A stretch of DNA of 61,901 nucleotides, taken from the NCBI GenBank assembly GCA_007693385.1, contig REDR01000077.1, forward strand, positions 1 to 61,901, given 5' to 3'. This document shows, piece by piece, positions 16,349 through 24,649 of this stretch. The position numbers and the translations under genes were made by a program. Source of the DNA: Anaerolineaceae bacterium (lineage in GTDB: Bacteria > Chloroflexota > Anaerolineae > Aggregatilineales > Phototrophicaceae). Each line of letters begins with the position of its first letter. The first letter of the stretch is position 1. The notes under the pieces are model-generated. The model was not told where the DNA came from. It saw only the letters and a program-made list of their open reading frames with translations, and did no database searches.

Positions 16349-16789
16349 TCAATCGCCGGTGATCGGCGTCTCAACCTTCTTGAAAAAGGCTGGATTCTGA
16401 ATCAAGCGGCGGATGGGGCATTTGCCCATGATCTCGATGACGCGCTCTTTCTGGCGCGGATCAAGCGGGCCTTCAACGGTGATGTATTCGCGGATTTCAT
16501 GCACAAAAGAAGCGTCGCCATCGTAGCCTTCATAGTCGCCACTGCTGAAACGCTCATAGCTCAGTTGCACCGACATGCGATCAATCTGCCAGCCTTTGCG
16601 CTCCGCGTATAGCTTGGCGGTCTGCAACATGCACGAGCCGAGCGTGCCCATCACCAGTTCTTCCGGCGTGGGCGCTTGATCGGTGCCGCCTTTGTCGTCG
16701 GTCAGGTCAGCGTGCCATGTGTGCTGGCGCGATTGCGCGGTGGTGTGAAAGCCATCGGTTAATGTGACGATAACGCCTTCGTCTAACAT
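16349..16789 (-). CDS. OsmC-family peroxiredoxin-like protein
   Basis: 146 residues, cytosolic. The two redox cysteines of the OsmC/Ohr fold are present: one in MGTLGSCMLQT and one in GKCPIRRLIQ. The spacing and the PTPEELVMGTLG segment fit OsmC/YhfA-like thiol peroxidases that reduce organic hydroperoxides. GGAG is nine bases upstream of the ATG. It is transcribed alone, away from the tRNA-Trp block. Confidence 0.88.
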   Translation of the reverse strand: MLDEGVIVTLTDGFHTTAQSRQHTWHADLTDDKGGTDQAPTPEELVMGTLGSCMLQTAKLYAERKGWQIDRMSVQLSYERFSSGDYEGYDGDASFVHEIREYITVEGPLDPRQKERVIEIMGKCPIRRLIQNPAFFKKVETPITGD

Positions 16790-16970
16790 TTCGTTTTTCT
16801 CCGTCGTGTTGATCTTGATATAAGTGGCACATCGCGCATCATAGCGCGACGCTACCTCAATATATCTGACACGTTCAAATGACGACTTCTTACCAGAAGG
16901 CGGGCATGGCGCAACGCATCCCGCCCCGACAATCCAAACGGGAATCTGTGCGATGCGCTAAAATATCCGC

Positions 16971-16999
16971 TAGACAAACCCCCGTGCCGATGCTAAACT
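16971..16999 (+). promoter_or_regulatory. Promoter of tRNA-Trp
   Basis: TAGACA (16971-16976), 17-bp spacer, TAAACT (16994-16999). Mature tRNA begins 24 bp past the -10 box. Confidence 0.5.
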
Positions 17000-17022
17000 C
17001 ATGTTCATCAAAAAGGCCATGT

Positions 17023-17095
17023 AGGGGTATAGCTCAGTTGGTAGAGCAACGGTCTCCAAAACCGTAGGTCGAGGGTTCGAGTCCTTCTGCCCCTG
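17023..17095 (+). tRNA. tRNA-Trp (CCA anticodon)
   Basis: 73-nt cloverleaf. The acceptor arm AGGGGTA pairs with TGCCCCT. The D-loop contains AGTTGGTAGAGC, the anticodon loop CTCCAAA gives CCA, and the T-loop is GTTCGAGTC. Discriminator G; no encoded CCA. Its place directly before secE-nusG-rplK-rplA is the arrangement conserved in many bacteria. Confidence 0.95.
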
Positions 17096-17102
17096 TCCGA
17101 AG

Positions 17103-17130
17103 AAACACCGTCCTAGTGACGGTGTTTTCA
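17103..17130 (+). terminator. Terminator between tRNA-Trp and secE
   Basis: Perfect 10-bp stem AAACACCGTC / GACGGTGTTT, loop CTAGT, then T-rich. A TACAAT -10-like box at 17146-17151 lies just downstream and may start the secE transcript. Confidence 0.7.
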
Positions 17131-17200
17131 ATACCGCATCAGTGATACAATGACGCCCATATCAACATGGGGTGATGATGAGTGAAGGAGTCTAAACCGG

Positions 17201-17629
17201 ATGGCTGTTGATGAGACAGTAGAGAAGAATGCAGAGCAGGAAGAAGAGCGTGAACTGACGACGGCGAAGGGGCAAAGCACGCCCGGACGCCGCAACCGCC
17301 CGACCAAGCGGCAAGAAGGCGGTAATTTCATCGTGCGCAACCTTCGCGGTATACGCGAATATCTATCCGGCGTGCAGGATGAACTGGATAAGGTGGTCTG
17401 GCCGACGCGTGAGGAACTAATCCGCCTGACGCGCATCGTGACGGCGGTGACGATTGCCGCGTCTATCGGGCTGGGCACGGTGTCCATCGGCCTGACGCGC
17501 TTGTTCCGCGCCGGTCTGCAAAACGAGCTGATCTTCGTGATCTTCGGTGTTGTGGTCGTTGCCACCTATTTCGCGGTGCGCCAATACATCAAGCGCGAGC
17601 GCGAACAGCAGGACATCGCGCAGTTTTAA
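17201..17629 (+). CDS. secE: Preprotein translocase subunit SecE
   Basis: Essential SecYEG component. Residues of about 50-100 carry the SecE signature (EYLSGVQDELDKVVWPTREEL) followed by the first hydrophobic helix. At 142 residues it is long: there is a charged, disordered N-terminal extension of about 45 residues. A second strongly hydrophobic segment (LIFVIFGVVVVATYFAVRQY) lies at the C-terminus, so two membrane passes are possible instead of one. AAGGAG is about ten bases before the ATG. nusG follows after 63 bp. Confidence 0.9.
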   Translation: MAVDETVEKNAEQEEERELTTAKGQSTPGRRNRPTKRQEGGNFIVRNLRGIREYLSGVQDELDKVVWPTREELIRLTRIVTAVTIAASIGLGTVSIGLTRLFRAGLQNELIFVIFGVVVVATYFAVRQYIKREREQQDIAQF

Positions 17630-17692
17630 GCCTGCTAAGGGCGCGGTTGCGCCCGTATTCAAGTTAGATTGAGTTATAGGAGCGGCTTCGAC

Positions 17693-18349
17693 ATGAATGA
17701 CGACGCCAATATCCCACAGGACGACTACGACCCCGAACCGGTCTATATGGATGATCCCGCCGACGATGACGCGGCGGGACAGACTTCGATTCTCGATGAT
17801 CCGGCGTTGTATGACGACGAAGAAGTGCAAAAACACTGGTACGTCATACATTGCTATTCCGGCTACGAGAACAAAGTCGAACACGCCATCCGCCAGCGCA
17901 TCGAGACGATGGGCATGACCGGCAGTATTTTCGATGTTGTCGTACCCACCGAAACCGAGATCGAAGTGAAGGACGGCAAACGGCGCGAGGTCGAACGGCG
18001 CGTCTTTCCCGGCTATATTCTGGTGCAGATGAAGCTAGATGAAGATAGCTGGTACGTGGTGCGTAATACGCCGGGCGTCACCGGCTTCGTCGGCATGGGC
18101 AACGACCCGACGCCGCTACAGGAAAGCGAAGTCGATCAGATATTCACGCGCATGTCGAGCGATGTGCCCAGCTATAAAGTCGATTTCAAGATCGGGCAGA
18201 AAGTCCGCATCGTGGATGGTCCGTTCAACGACTTCATCGGCGAAGTATCCGACATCGACGCCGACAAGCACAAAGTCCGTGTGATGGTCAATTTCTTCGG
18301 GCGCGAAACGCCCGTCGAGTTGGATTTTCTGGAAGTGGAGCGGGTATAA
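17693..18349 (+). CDS. nusG: Transcription elongation/antitermination factor NusG
   Basis: 218 residues from the ATG with AGGAG ten bases upstream. After an acidic extension of about 47 residues (Asp/Glu-rich, QDDYDPEPVYMDDPADDD) comes the NGN domain (KHWYVIHCYSGYENKVE; VFPGYILVQM; TPGVTGFVG) and a C-terminal KOW domain (GQKVRIVDGPFNDFIGEVSD). It couples RNA polymerase to Rho and the ribosome. The acidic leader is absent from E. coli NusG; acidic N-terminal extensions also occur in some actinobacterial NusG. Confidence 0.95.
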   Translation: MNDDANIPQDDYDPEPVYMDDPADDDAAGQTSILDDPALYDDEEVQKHWYVIHCYSGYENKVEHAIRQRIETMGMTGSIFDVVVPTETEIEVKDGKRREVERRVFPGYILVQMKLDEDSWYVVRNTPGVTGFVGMGNDPTPLQESEVDQIFTRMSSDVPSYKVDFKIGQKVRIVDGPFNDFIGEVSDIDADKHKVRVMVNFFGRETPVELDFLEVERV

Positions 18350-18363
18350 ACCAACCCGCCCCT

Positions 18364-18391
18364 TTGTATGCGCCCGCCACGTTGCTATAAT
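18364..18391 (+). promoter_or_regulatory. Promoter of rplK-rplA
   Basis: TTGTAT (18364-18369), 16-bp spacer, consensus TATAAT (18386-18391). rplK starts 47 bp further on, so the ribosomal protein genes have their own transcript besides read-through from nusG. Confidence 0.6.
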
Positions 18392-18437
18392 GGTCGGGTT
18401 TTTCGTATCAAATCAATAACTATGAAGAGGTATCCCA

Positions 18438-18869
18438 ATGGCAAAGAAGCTCAAAGCGATTGTGACCCTTCAGATTGAAGCTGGTAAAGCCAACCCCGCG
18501 CCGCCTATCGGCCCGGCGCTCGCGCAACACGGCATCAACCTGATGGGCTTTTGTAAAGAATATAACGCTCGCACGACTAACCGCATGGGCGAAATCGTCC
18601 CGGCGGAAATCACGGTGTTCACCGATGGCTCGTTCAAGTTCCGCTTGAAGAGCGCCCCCACGTCGTTCTTAATCAAGCGTGCCGCCGGTATCGGCAAGGG
18701 CGCGTCCAACGCCAAGACCGACTCCGCCGGTAAGCTGACTCGCGATCAGGTGCGCGAAATCGCGCAGATCAAACTGGACGCGGGCGACACCAACGCGCTC
18801 GACATCGAAGGCGCGATGCGCCAGATCGAAGGCACCGCCCGTCAGATGGGCGTGCATATCGTCGATTAA
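18438..18869 (+). CDS. rplK: 50S ribosomal protein L11
   Basis: 143 residues, the normal length. The N-terminal domain has the Pro-rich [20 protein letters not shown] segment that contacts the stringent and GTPase centre. The C-terminal rRNA-binding domain ends [18 protein letters not shown] lies shortly before the ATG. It is part of the GTPase-associated centre with L10/L12. Confidence 0.97.
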   Translation: MAKKLKAIVTLQIEAGKANPAPPIGPALAQHGINLMGFCKEYNARTTNRMGEIVPAEITVFTDGSFKFRLKSAPTSFLIKRAAGIGKGASNAKTDSAGKLTRDQVREIAQIKLDAGDTNALDIEGAMRQIEGTARQMGVHIVD

Positions 18870-18897
18870 GACGCCACCCATAACCGTATAGCTATTT

Positions 18898-18931
18898 TGT
18901 GGGAGAGCCGTCCGCGCTCGTCCGTACCACA
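18898..18931 (+). promoter_or_regulatory. Possible L1-binding mRNA structure before rplA
   Basis: In the 77-bp gap between rplK and rplA, TGTGG (18898-18902) pairs with CCACA (18927-18931). Inside it GAGC pairs with GCTC, leaving an asymmetric internal loop. Two helices around an asymmetric loop is the general architecture of L1 autoregulatory sites. I cannot score the match, so this is tentative. The rplA ribosome site AGGGAG follows directly. Confidence 0.3.
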
Positions 18932-18946
18932 GGGAGAAGATAAATC

Positions 18947-19645
18947 ATGCCAAAACATGGCAAGCGTTACGTTGATTTAAGCAAGCAGTTTGATCGGGAT
19001 ACCTACTACGAACTGAGCGAAGCCATCAAGCTCGCCAAGCAGATGGCGAACGCTAAGTTCGATGAAACGGTGGAGATGCACCTGCGACTGGGCATTGACC
19101 CGCGCCACAGCGATCAGCAGGTGCGTAGCACCGTGATGTTGCCGCACGGTACCGGTAAGACGGTGCGCGTGCTGGTCTTCGCTGAAGGCGACGAGATGAA
19201 GGCGGCGCAAGCCGCAGGTGCCGACATCGTGGCCGACGACGAAGTGATCGAGCGCATTCAGAAAGAGGGCTTTCTGGACTTTGAGGCGGCACTCGCCACA
19301 CCGAGCGCGATGAAGAAAGTCGGGCGCATCGCCCGCGTTCTCGGCCCGCGCGGTTTGATGCCCAACCCGAAAGCGGGTACGGTGGTCAACGCCGACGATT
19401 TCGAGCGTGCCATCAGCGAATTGAAGGCGGGGCGCGTCGAGTTCCGCAACGATAAGTTCGGCAACCTGCACTTGCCCGTCGGCAAGGCCAGCTTTGACGA
19501 AGCGAAATTGCTGGAAAATGCACGGGCGATCCTTGAGGCGGTCAACGGCGTCAAGCCGTCCGGCATTAAGGGCATCTATATTCGCCGCGTCGTCGTCACC
19601 CCGACGATGGGGCCGGGCGTCCGCGTCGATCTATCCGCCAGCTAG
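18947..19645 (+). CDS. rplA: 50S ribosomal protein L1
   Basis: 232 residues. The L1 signature is present (KVGRIARVLGPRGLMPNPKAGT). Domain I residues for rRNA contact (FDETVEMHLRLGIDPRHSDQ) are at the N-terminus, and the C-terminus ends with the usual TPTMGPGVRVD. It forms the L1 stalk that moves E-site tRNA. Ribosome site GGGAGAAG precedes the ATG. Confidence 0.97.
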   Translation: MPKHGKRYVDLSKQFDRDTYYELSEAIKLAKQMANAKFDETVEMHLRLGIDPRHSDQQVRSTVMLPHGTGKTVRVLVFAEGDEMKAAQAAGADIVADDEVIERIQKEGFLDFEAALATPSAMKKVGRIARVLGPRGLMPNPKAGTVVNADDFERAISELKAGRVEFRNDKFGNLHLPVGKASFDEAKLLENARAILEAVNGVKPSGIKGIYIRRVVVTPTMGPGVRVDLSAS

Positions 19646-19672
19646 CGTTAAAACAGACATCACTCACCCCTG

Positions 19673-19700
19673 AACCCGCCCGTATCGTGGCGGGTTTTTC
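19673..19700 (+). terminator. Intrinsic terminator after rplA
   Basis: AACCCGCC pairs with GGCGGGTT across an 8-nt loop and is followed by TTTC. It ends the secE-rplA block 28 bp past the rplA stop. Confidence 0.75.
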
Positions 19701-19784
19701 TTATAAATGATCGGCTAAAAAATCCCCCAAACAATTACAAAGACCGATTCCAAACCGGCGGTTGCTGTGCTATGATTCGCCGCT

Positions 19785-21656
19785 ATGGATAGACGACACA
19801 GACAACACAACATGACGACGACGGCGGCGCTGTGGGTGGCGCTGGCGGTGCTTCTGCTGGCGGCGGTGCTGAGGCTGTATAACATCACCGAGCAGAGCAT
19901 CTGGTTTGATGAGGCTTTCGCGTGGAACATCATCATTCAAGACGATATGTTCCCGCGTATCTCGACGGACACCCATCCACCACTCTATTACATCGTGTTG
20001 CGCGGCTGGGCGGCGCTGGCTGGCGATTCGCCGTTGGCGTTGCGTTACCTGTCGGCGCTGGTCGGCCTGATGAGCGTGGCGCTGGTCTATCAGATCGGGC
20101 GCGAGCTGGCTATCGGGCGGCGTGGCTGGGCGGGATTGGCGGCGCTGGCCGCGCTGATGATGGCGCTATCTGATGCGGAAATCTTTCTGGCGCAGGAAGC
20201 GCGGAACTATACGCTGTACACGTTTTTCGCGTGCCTGAGCATGTGGCTATATCTGCGCTATGTGCGGCGCGGCGGCGTGTGGTACGGCCTGCTGTGGGCG
20301 GCGGCCAATAGTGCGCTGGTCTACACGCATTATCAAGGGCTTTTCATTCCGGCGATACAGGGATTGCACGCCCTGTTATTCCTGCGTGACGGACGGCGGC
20401 GCGGCGCGGTGCTGTGGTTGGCGCTGAGCGGCGTCCCGCTTTTGCCGTGGCTGGTGCTGGTCACCATCCCGCAGGCGCAGAACGCCATCGACAACAGCCT
20501 GCCGTTCGCCATCCCCACCAACTGGGAGATATTCCGCCATCTCGGGGCGCGGTATCTGGGCGAAATCTGGTCATTGCTCGGCGTGTTGATGCTGTGGGGC
20601 GGGTGGAGTCTGGTCGTGCGGCGCACGCGGCGCGGTGCGGGGGATGCGTCCTTGCTGGCGCTGTGGGTGCTGTTGCCGTTCGGCGTGCTGTTCTTCGGGA
20701 ACTTATTCGCCCCTCTGCTGACGGAGCGCAAACTGTTGATAATCGCGCCCGCCATCGCGCTGTTGATCGCGGTGGGGCTGACCGCGCTCTCGCCGTCCGC
20801 CCGCCGTCTGCTGGTGGCCGCCATCCTGCTCTACAGCCTGACCACCGTCGATTATTACCGCCTCAAAGAGCCGTGGGACGCCATCGCCGCGCCCGCGCTG
20901 GAACTGGGGCGGGCGGGTGACCTGTATCTGGCGCAAGTCGAAGTCGGGCAGTACCCGATGAAATACTACTGGGAGCGTAATCTGCCGGAGGGCGCGGTCT
21001 TCGCCACGTTCCCGTTTCTCGGTGATCCGACGCTGGCGCCGACTACCGATCACCCGACATTCTATCAGGGCTATCTACGGCAGACGCTTCTCGATCACAA
21101 CCGCGAGCGCACAGCGGGTACAGTGCGGACGGCGTGGGTCGTCTTCTGGAGCCGCGATGATGCCGTGTTGGATGTGCTGGCGAGCGAAGGCTACCGCCGC
21201 ACCATGACCATCACCACCGACCACATCGGCAACGCGATTGACCTGTATCGCTACGACTATCTGACCGCGCCCGCGCTGGTCAGCTACGAAAACGGGCTGA
21301 TCTTGCGGGCGCTGGAAATTGACGCGGACGCCATGCGGATTGATCTATGGTGGGAGGCGGAGGCGACGCCGCAGGCCGACTACACCACATCCGCCGCGCT
21401 TCTGGACGCTGACGGGCGATTGGTCGCGCAATGGGATAGCCCGCCGCCGCGCCCCACGTCGGCGATCAGCGCGGGCGATCTGGTGTATGATCCCAAGCGC
21501 CTACAGATCAGCGACGAGACGCTGGACGCATTACCGGCGGGCGATTATCGCGTTGTGGTGGCGGTGTATCTATGGACGCCGGACGGCATCCGCGAGATTG
21601 CGACGGAGGACGGCGACATCCGCTTTGCGGCTGGCGTGCTGACCATCCGCGATTAG
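19785..21656 (+). CDS. GT39/ArnT-like GT-C glycosyltransferase
   Basis: 623-residue polytopic membrane protein. The first exterior loop has the GT-C catalytic acids in SIWFDEAFAWN and the following DTHPPLYYIVLRGW motif of the PMT/ArnT clan. About ten to twelve membrane helices occupy residues 12-360. The C-terminal region of about 240 residues is soluble and ends in a beta-sandwich (ALLDADGRLVAQWDSPPPRP; LPAGDYRVVVAVYLW). It probably transfers a sugar from a polyprenyl carrier to an exterior acceptor. ATG 19785 or 19812 may be used. A paralogue with a similar tail domain is at 56448-58409. Ends 3 bp from the convergent propeller gene. Confidence 0.82.
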   Translation: MDRRHRQHNMTTTAALWVALAVLLLAAVLRLYNITEQSIWFDEAFAWNIIIQDDMFPRISTDTHPPLYYIVLRGWAALAGDSPLALRYLSALVGLMSVALVYQIGRELAIGRRGWAGLAALAALMMALSDAEIFLAQEARNYTLYTFFACLSMWLYLRYVRRGGVWYGLLWAAANSALVYTHYQGLFIPAIQGLHALLFLRDGRRRGAVLWLALSGVPLLPWLVLVTIPQAQNAIDNSLPFAIPTNWEIFRHLGARYLGEIWSLLGVLMLWGGWSLVVRRTRRGAGDASLLALWVLLPFGVLFFGNLFAPLLTERKLLIIAPAIALLIAVGLTALSPSARRLLVAAILLYSLTTVDYYRLKEPWDAIAAPALELGRAGDLYLAQVEVGQYPMKYYWERNLPEGAVFATFPFLGDPTLAPTTDHPTFYQGYLRQTLLDHNRERTAGTVRTAWVVFWSRDDAVLDVLASEGYRRTMTITTDHIGNAIDLYRYDYLTAPALVSYENGLILRALEIDADAMRIDLWWEAEATPQADYTTSAALLDADGRLVAQWDSPPPRPTSAISAGDLVYDPKRLQISDETLDALPAGDYRVVVAVYLWTPDGIREIATEDGDIRFAAGVLTIRD

Positions 21657-21659
21657 GCG

Positions 21660-22862
21660 CTACGGGCGCAACGTCATCTGATGAGCGCCCCGCGCCAGCG
21701 CGACGGCATCGCCGCCACCTTCCGCCACGCGCAACACGGTAATTTCCACACTGCGCCACGCCTGCCCGAAGCTATCCGGCGCGAACGGATCAACCGTGCC
21801 ATTCGCCAGCGCCTCAACCCACGTTTCGCCGTTGGAGATCACGCTGAAGAACACCGCGCCGCCCGCGCCGGTCATGCGCCCGATAGCCCATGCTGGCTCG
21901 CTGAAGATGACCGACTCCGCGCCGGAGGCCGGATCAAGGCGGCGCACGCTCACCTGATATTGTGGCACGCCGTCCGGCGGTAAGCCGAGCGCGTTGGCGA
22001 CTGCGCCCGCTTCCTCTGCGGATAACGGCAGAGCTTCGGCGGAGAGCGTGCGCGTGCTGTAGAAGATCGCGCCGCCGTCGGTGTTCCACGCGATTTGATC
22101 GACCGGTGCGCTAGTGCCGACTGTCTGCTGGCCGCCGTCGGCCAGATTGAGGATGACCAGCCCGCCGCCGAGTTCATCGGAAGCCAGCACGCGCCCGCCA
22201 TCCGGCGATAACTGCGGACGGCTCAGCCCATCGCCCAACCCGCGTGACTCGCCGCTTGCGGTGTCGAACACGCCCAGCCCGATGCCGGTGCAGGACATAC
22301 TATATAGCAGGCCGTGAGGCGTATCGGCCATTATCAGGCCGCGCCCGCCGAATCCGGCCTCTTTGTTGTATACCGCGTCCATCGGGAAGGGCGAGCCGCC
22401 GCCACAGCCGACGCCGACCATCACTTCGCCCAGCGCCGACACCGCGCCGTCGTCAATGCCCGCACGATATACCGTGACCGGCAACATCGGACGCCCGCCA
22501 GTCTCCACGATGCGATCATGTGCGGGGTCGGCGGTGTAGATGACCGCCGTCCCGTCGTGGCTGAACGTGGCGGGCAAAAATGCGCCGGTGGCGGTCAATT
22601 GGCGCGTTTCGCCGGTGGCGTCGTCGTATAGCGCCACCTGTCCGCCGCCGCCACGCTGAAACAGCAAAAAGCGGCCATCCGCACGCCATGTCAGATGACT
22701 GAATTCGGTCATGCCGCCACCGATGACGCGCCGCGTACCGGTATCGACGACCAGCCCTTCCTCAGCGACATAGGCTGAGGGCGGTAAGTTATGAGGTACG
22801 GCGTGTGTCCATGTGACCGTCGCCGCGATACAGAATATGACAAGAGCCAATCGCTTGACCAT
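21660..22862 (-). CDS. Secreted beta-propeller-like protein
   Basis: About 400 residues with a Sec signal peptide (MVKRLALVIFCIAATVTWTHA). Blade-like motifs recur: HLTWRADGRFLLFQRGG, ATFSHDGTAVIYTADP, RPQLSPDGGRVLASDELGG, QIAWNTDGGAIFYSTR. These are TolB-like repeats. No enzyme signature is seen; the role is probably binding in the cell envelope. ATG 22862 places the hydrophobic core directly at the N-terminus; an in-frame TTG at 22883 adds MRRLTSI. It has the same design as the 9636-11111 protein but is clearly diverged. Confidence 0.68.
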   Translation of the reverse strand: MVKRLALVIFCIAATVTWTHAVPHNLPPSAYVAEEGLVVDTGTRRVIGGGMTEFSHLTWRADGRFLLFQRGGGGQVALYDDATGETRQLTATGAFLPATFSHDGTAVIYTADPAHDRIVETGGRPMLPVTVYRAGIDDGAVSALGEVMVGVGCGGGSPFPMDAVYNKEAGFGGRGLIMADTPHGLLYSMSCTGIGLGVFDTASGESRGLGDGLSRPQLSPDGGRVLASDELGGGLVILNLADGGQQTVGTSAPVDQIAWNTDGGAIFYSTRTLSAEALPLSAEEAGAVANALGLPPDGVPQYQVSVRRLDPASGAESVIFSEPAWAIGRMTGAGGAVFFSVISNGETWVEALANGTVDPFAPDSFGQAWRSVEITVLRVAEGGGDAVALARGAHQMTLRP

Positions 22863-22968
22863 GATTGATGTGAGTCTCCGCAACCTTGACTAAAGCATAT
22901 TCATGCTAGCACATCCGGCGGCGCTTTGCGCGGTACGATTAACCTACGCTAACAGCGCGGGTTAATGG

Positions 22969-24438
22969 TCACGAATCCGCCGCAATCGGCGCGATGCGCT
23001 GATGCCATTCCGTCGCTTGCTCGTAGGCGTGCGCCGCCTTCAAGATGGTCGCTTCACCCATTGATGGCCCGATCAATTGCAGGCCGATGGGCAGGTTCTC
23101 CGAACTGAAGCCGCACGGCACGCTGATGCCGCAAATGCCGGCCAGATTGGGCGCGATGGTCAGCACGTCGGCCAGATACATCTCTAGCGGATCGTCCATC
23201 TTCTGCCCGATCTTGAACGCGACGGAAGTCGCCGTCGGCGCGGCGATCACGTCCACATCAGCGAAGGCGCTCTCGAAATCGCGCTTAATGAGGGCGCGAA
23301 CCTGCGTCGCTTTGCCGTAGTACGCATCATAATAACCGGCGCTCAGCGCGTATGTGCCCAGCATAATCCGCCGCTTGACCTCCGCGCCGAAGCCTTGCCC
23401 GCGTGTCTTGCGGAAGGTATCCCACATATCTTCACCGGCGACCGGCGTCCCGAAGCGGATGCCATCGAAGCGGGCGAGATTAGACGACGCCTCCGACGTG
23501 GCGACCATGTAATACACCGGCAAGCTGTACTGCGTATGCGGCAGGCTGATCTCTACTAACTCCGCGCCGAGCGCCTCAAGCTGATTGAGCGCGGCGCGTA
23601 CCGTCTGCTCGACTTCGGGGCGGATGCCATCGACGAAATATTCCTTCGGCACGCCGACGCGCAGACCGCGAATGTCGCCGGTCAATGCGCCGACGTAATC
23701 CGGCACGGCGTCCGGCATACTGGTTGAGTCTAGCGGATCGTGCCCGGCCATCACCGCGAAAATACGCGCCGCATCCTCGACGGTGCGCGTCATCGGCCCG
23801 GCGCCATCCAGCGATGAGCCGTAGGCGATCAGCCCGTAGCGCGAGACGCGGCCATAGCTCGGCTTCAGCGCCGCGATGCCGCAGAACGCGCCCGGCAAGC
23901 GGATACTACCGCCGGTGTCCGTGCCCAGAGCGCCCATGCACATCAGCGCCGCCACCGCCGCCGCACTGCCGCCGGAACTGCCACCGGGCACGCGCTCTAA
24001 ATCCCACGGGTTATGCGTCGGGAAGAAGCCGGAATTTTCCGTCGATGATCCCATCGCAAACTCATCCATGTTGAGCTTGCCGAGCATGACCATACCGGCC
24101 TCTTTCAAGCGGGCGACACAGGTCGCATCGAATGGCGGCACGTAACCTTTGAGGATTTTGGAGGCGCATGTCGTCTCGACGCCTGCGGTGGATAGCACAT
24201 CTTTGATCGCTAGCGGGATGCCCAGAAGCGGCTTTTGCTGGCTGGTGACGCCCTGCGTCCGCAGATCGTCGGCGGCTTGCGCCTGCTCTAGCGCCGATTC
24301 CGGCGTGAGGGTGATATAAGCGCGGATTTGCGGTTCGAGCCGTTCGATCTGGTCGAGATAGGCGCGGGTCAACGCTACCGCGCTGATTTCGCCCGCGTCC
24401 ATCTTGGCGAGCGCCTGCTGGATGGTCATTTGCAACAT
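22969..24438 (-). CDS. gatA: Asp-tRNA(Asn)/Glu-tRNA(Gln) amidotransferase subunit A
   Basis: 489 residues, the usual GatA size. Amidase-signature motifs are intact: the catalytic Lys in LAIKDVLST, and the Ser-cisSer pair in PGGSSGGSAAAVAA followed by GTDTGGSIRLP. The GatA-type pattern SYGRVSRYGLIAYGSSLDGA distinguishes it from other amidases. It supplies ammonia to GatB for transamidation of misacylated tRNA. gatB and gatC are not in the window, so the complex is encoded at separate loci. The start is ATG 24438 (or 24429). Confidence 0.93.
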   Translation of the reverse strand: MLQMTIQQALAKMDAGEISAVALTRAYLDQIERLEPQIRAYITLTPESALEQAQAADDLRTQGVTSQQKPLLGIPLAIKDVLSTAGVETTCASKILKGYVPPFDATCVARLKEAGMVMLGKLNMDEFAMGSSTENSGFFPTHNPWDLERVPGGSSGGSAAAVAALMCMGALGTDTGGSIRLPGAFCGIAALKPSYGRVSRYGLIAYGSSLDGAGPMTRTVEDAARIFAVMAGHDPLDSTSMPDAVPDYVGALTGDIRGLRVGVPKEYFVDGIRPEVEQTVRAALNQLEALGAELVEISLPHTQYSLPVYYMVATSEASSNLARFDGIRFGTPVAGEDMWDTFRKTRGQGFGAEVKRRIMLGTYALSAGYYDAYYGKATQVRALIKRDFESAFADVDVIAAPTATSVAFKIGQKMDDPLEMYLADVLTIAPNLAGICGISVPCGFSSENLPIGLQLIGPSMGEATILKAAHAYEQATEWHQRIAPIAADS

Positions 24439-24541
24439 GGTCAATAATCCCGTTGGTTGTCAGTCGATTCACACGCGCCGATTATATCACATCGGCGCGG
24501 CGGTTAGCCCATGCCTTAACCGATTTTTTCTGTATCCTTAC

Positions 24542-24614
24542 CCGTTCAATCAGCCAATAGACGCTATTTTCAAGTTTTTTGGCGCTACCTTTTTTCAAAA
24601 AAGGTAGCAAAAGA
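24542..24614. repeat. 73-bp dispersed repeat, copy 1
   Basis: Nearly identical to 50012-50085. It contains the 25-bp hairpin GCTACCTTTTTT-C-AAAAAAGGTAGC (24584-24608) and the shared left flank CCGTTCAATCAGCCAATAG. It lies between the cyclase operon's 3' end and gatA. A shorter match (GGCTACCTTTTTTAATGC) is seen near 36249. Confidence 0.85.
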
Positions 24615-24649
24615 AAAAGCCTGAGTAGTTACGAAAAAGAACAGAAACG

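Noticed and set aside
24584-24608. Classic Rho-independent terminator of the cyclase operon
   Set aside because: On neither strand is the hairpin followed by a clean T-run of the usual form; it is listed as a repeat whose terminator role is unproven.
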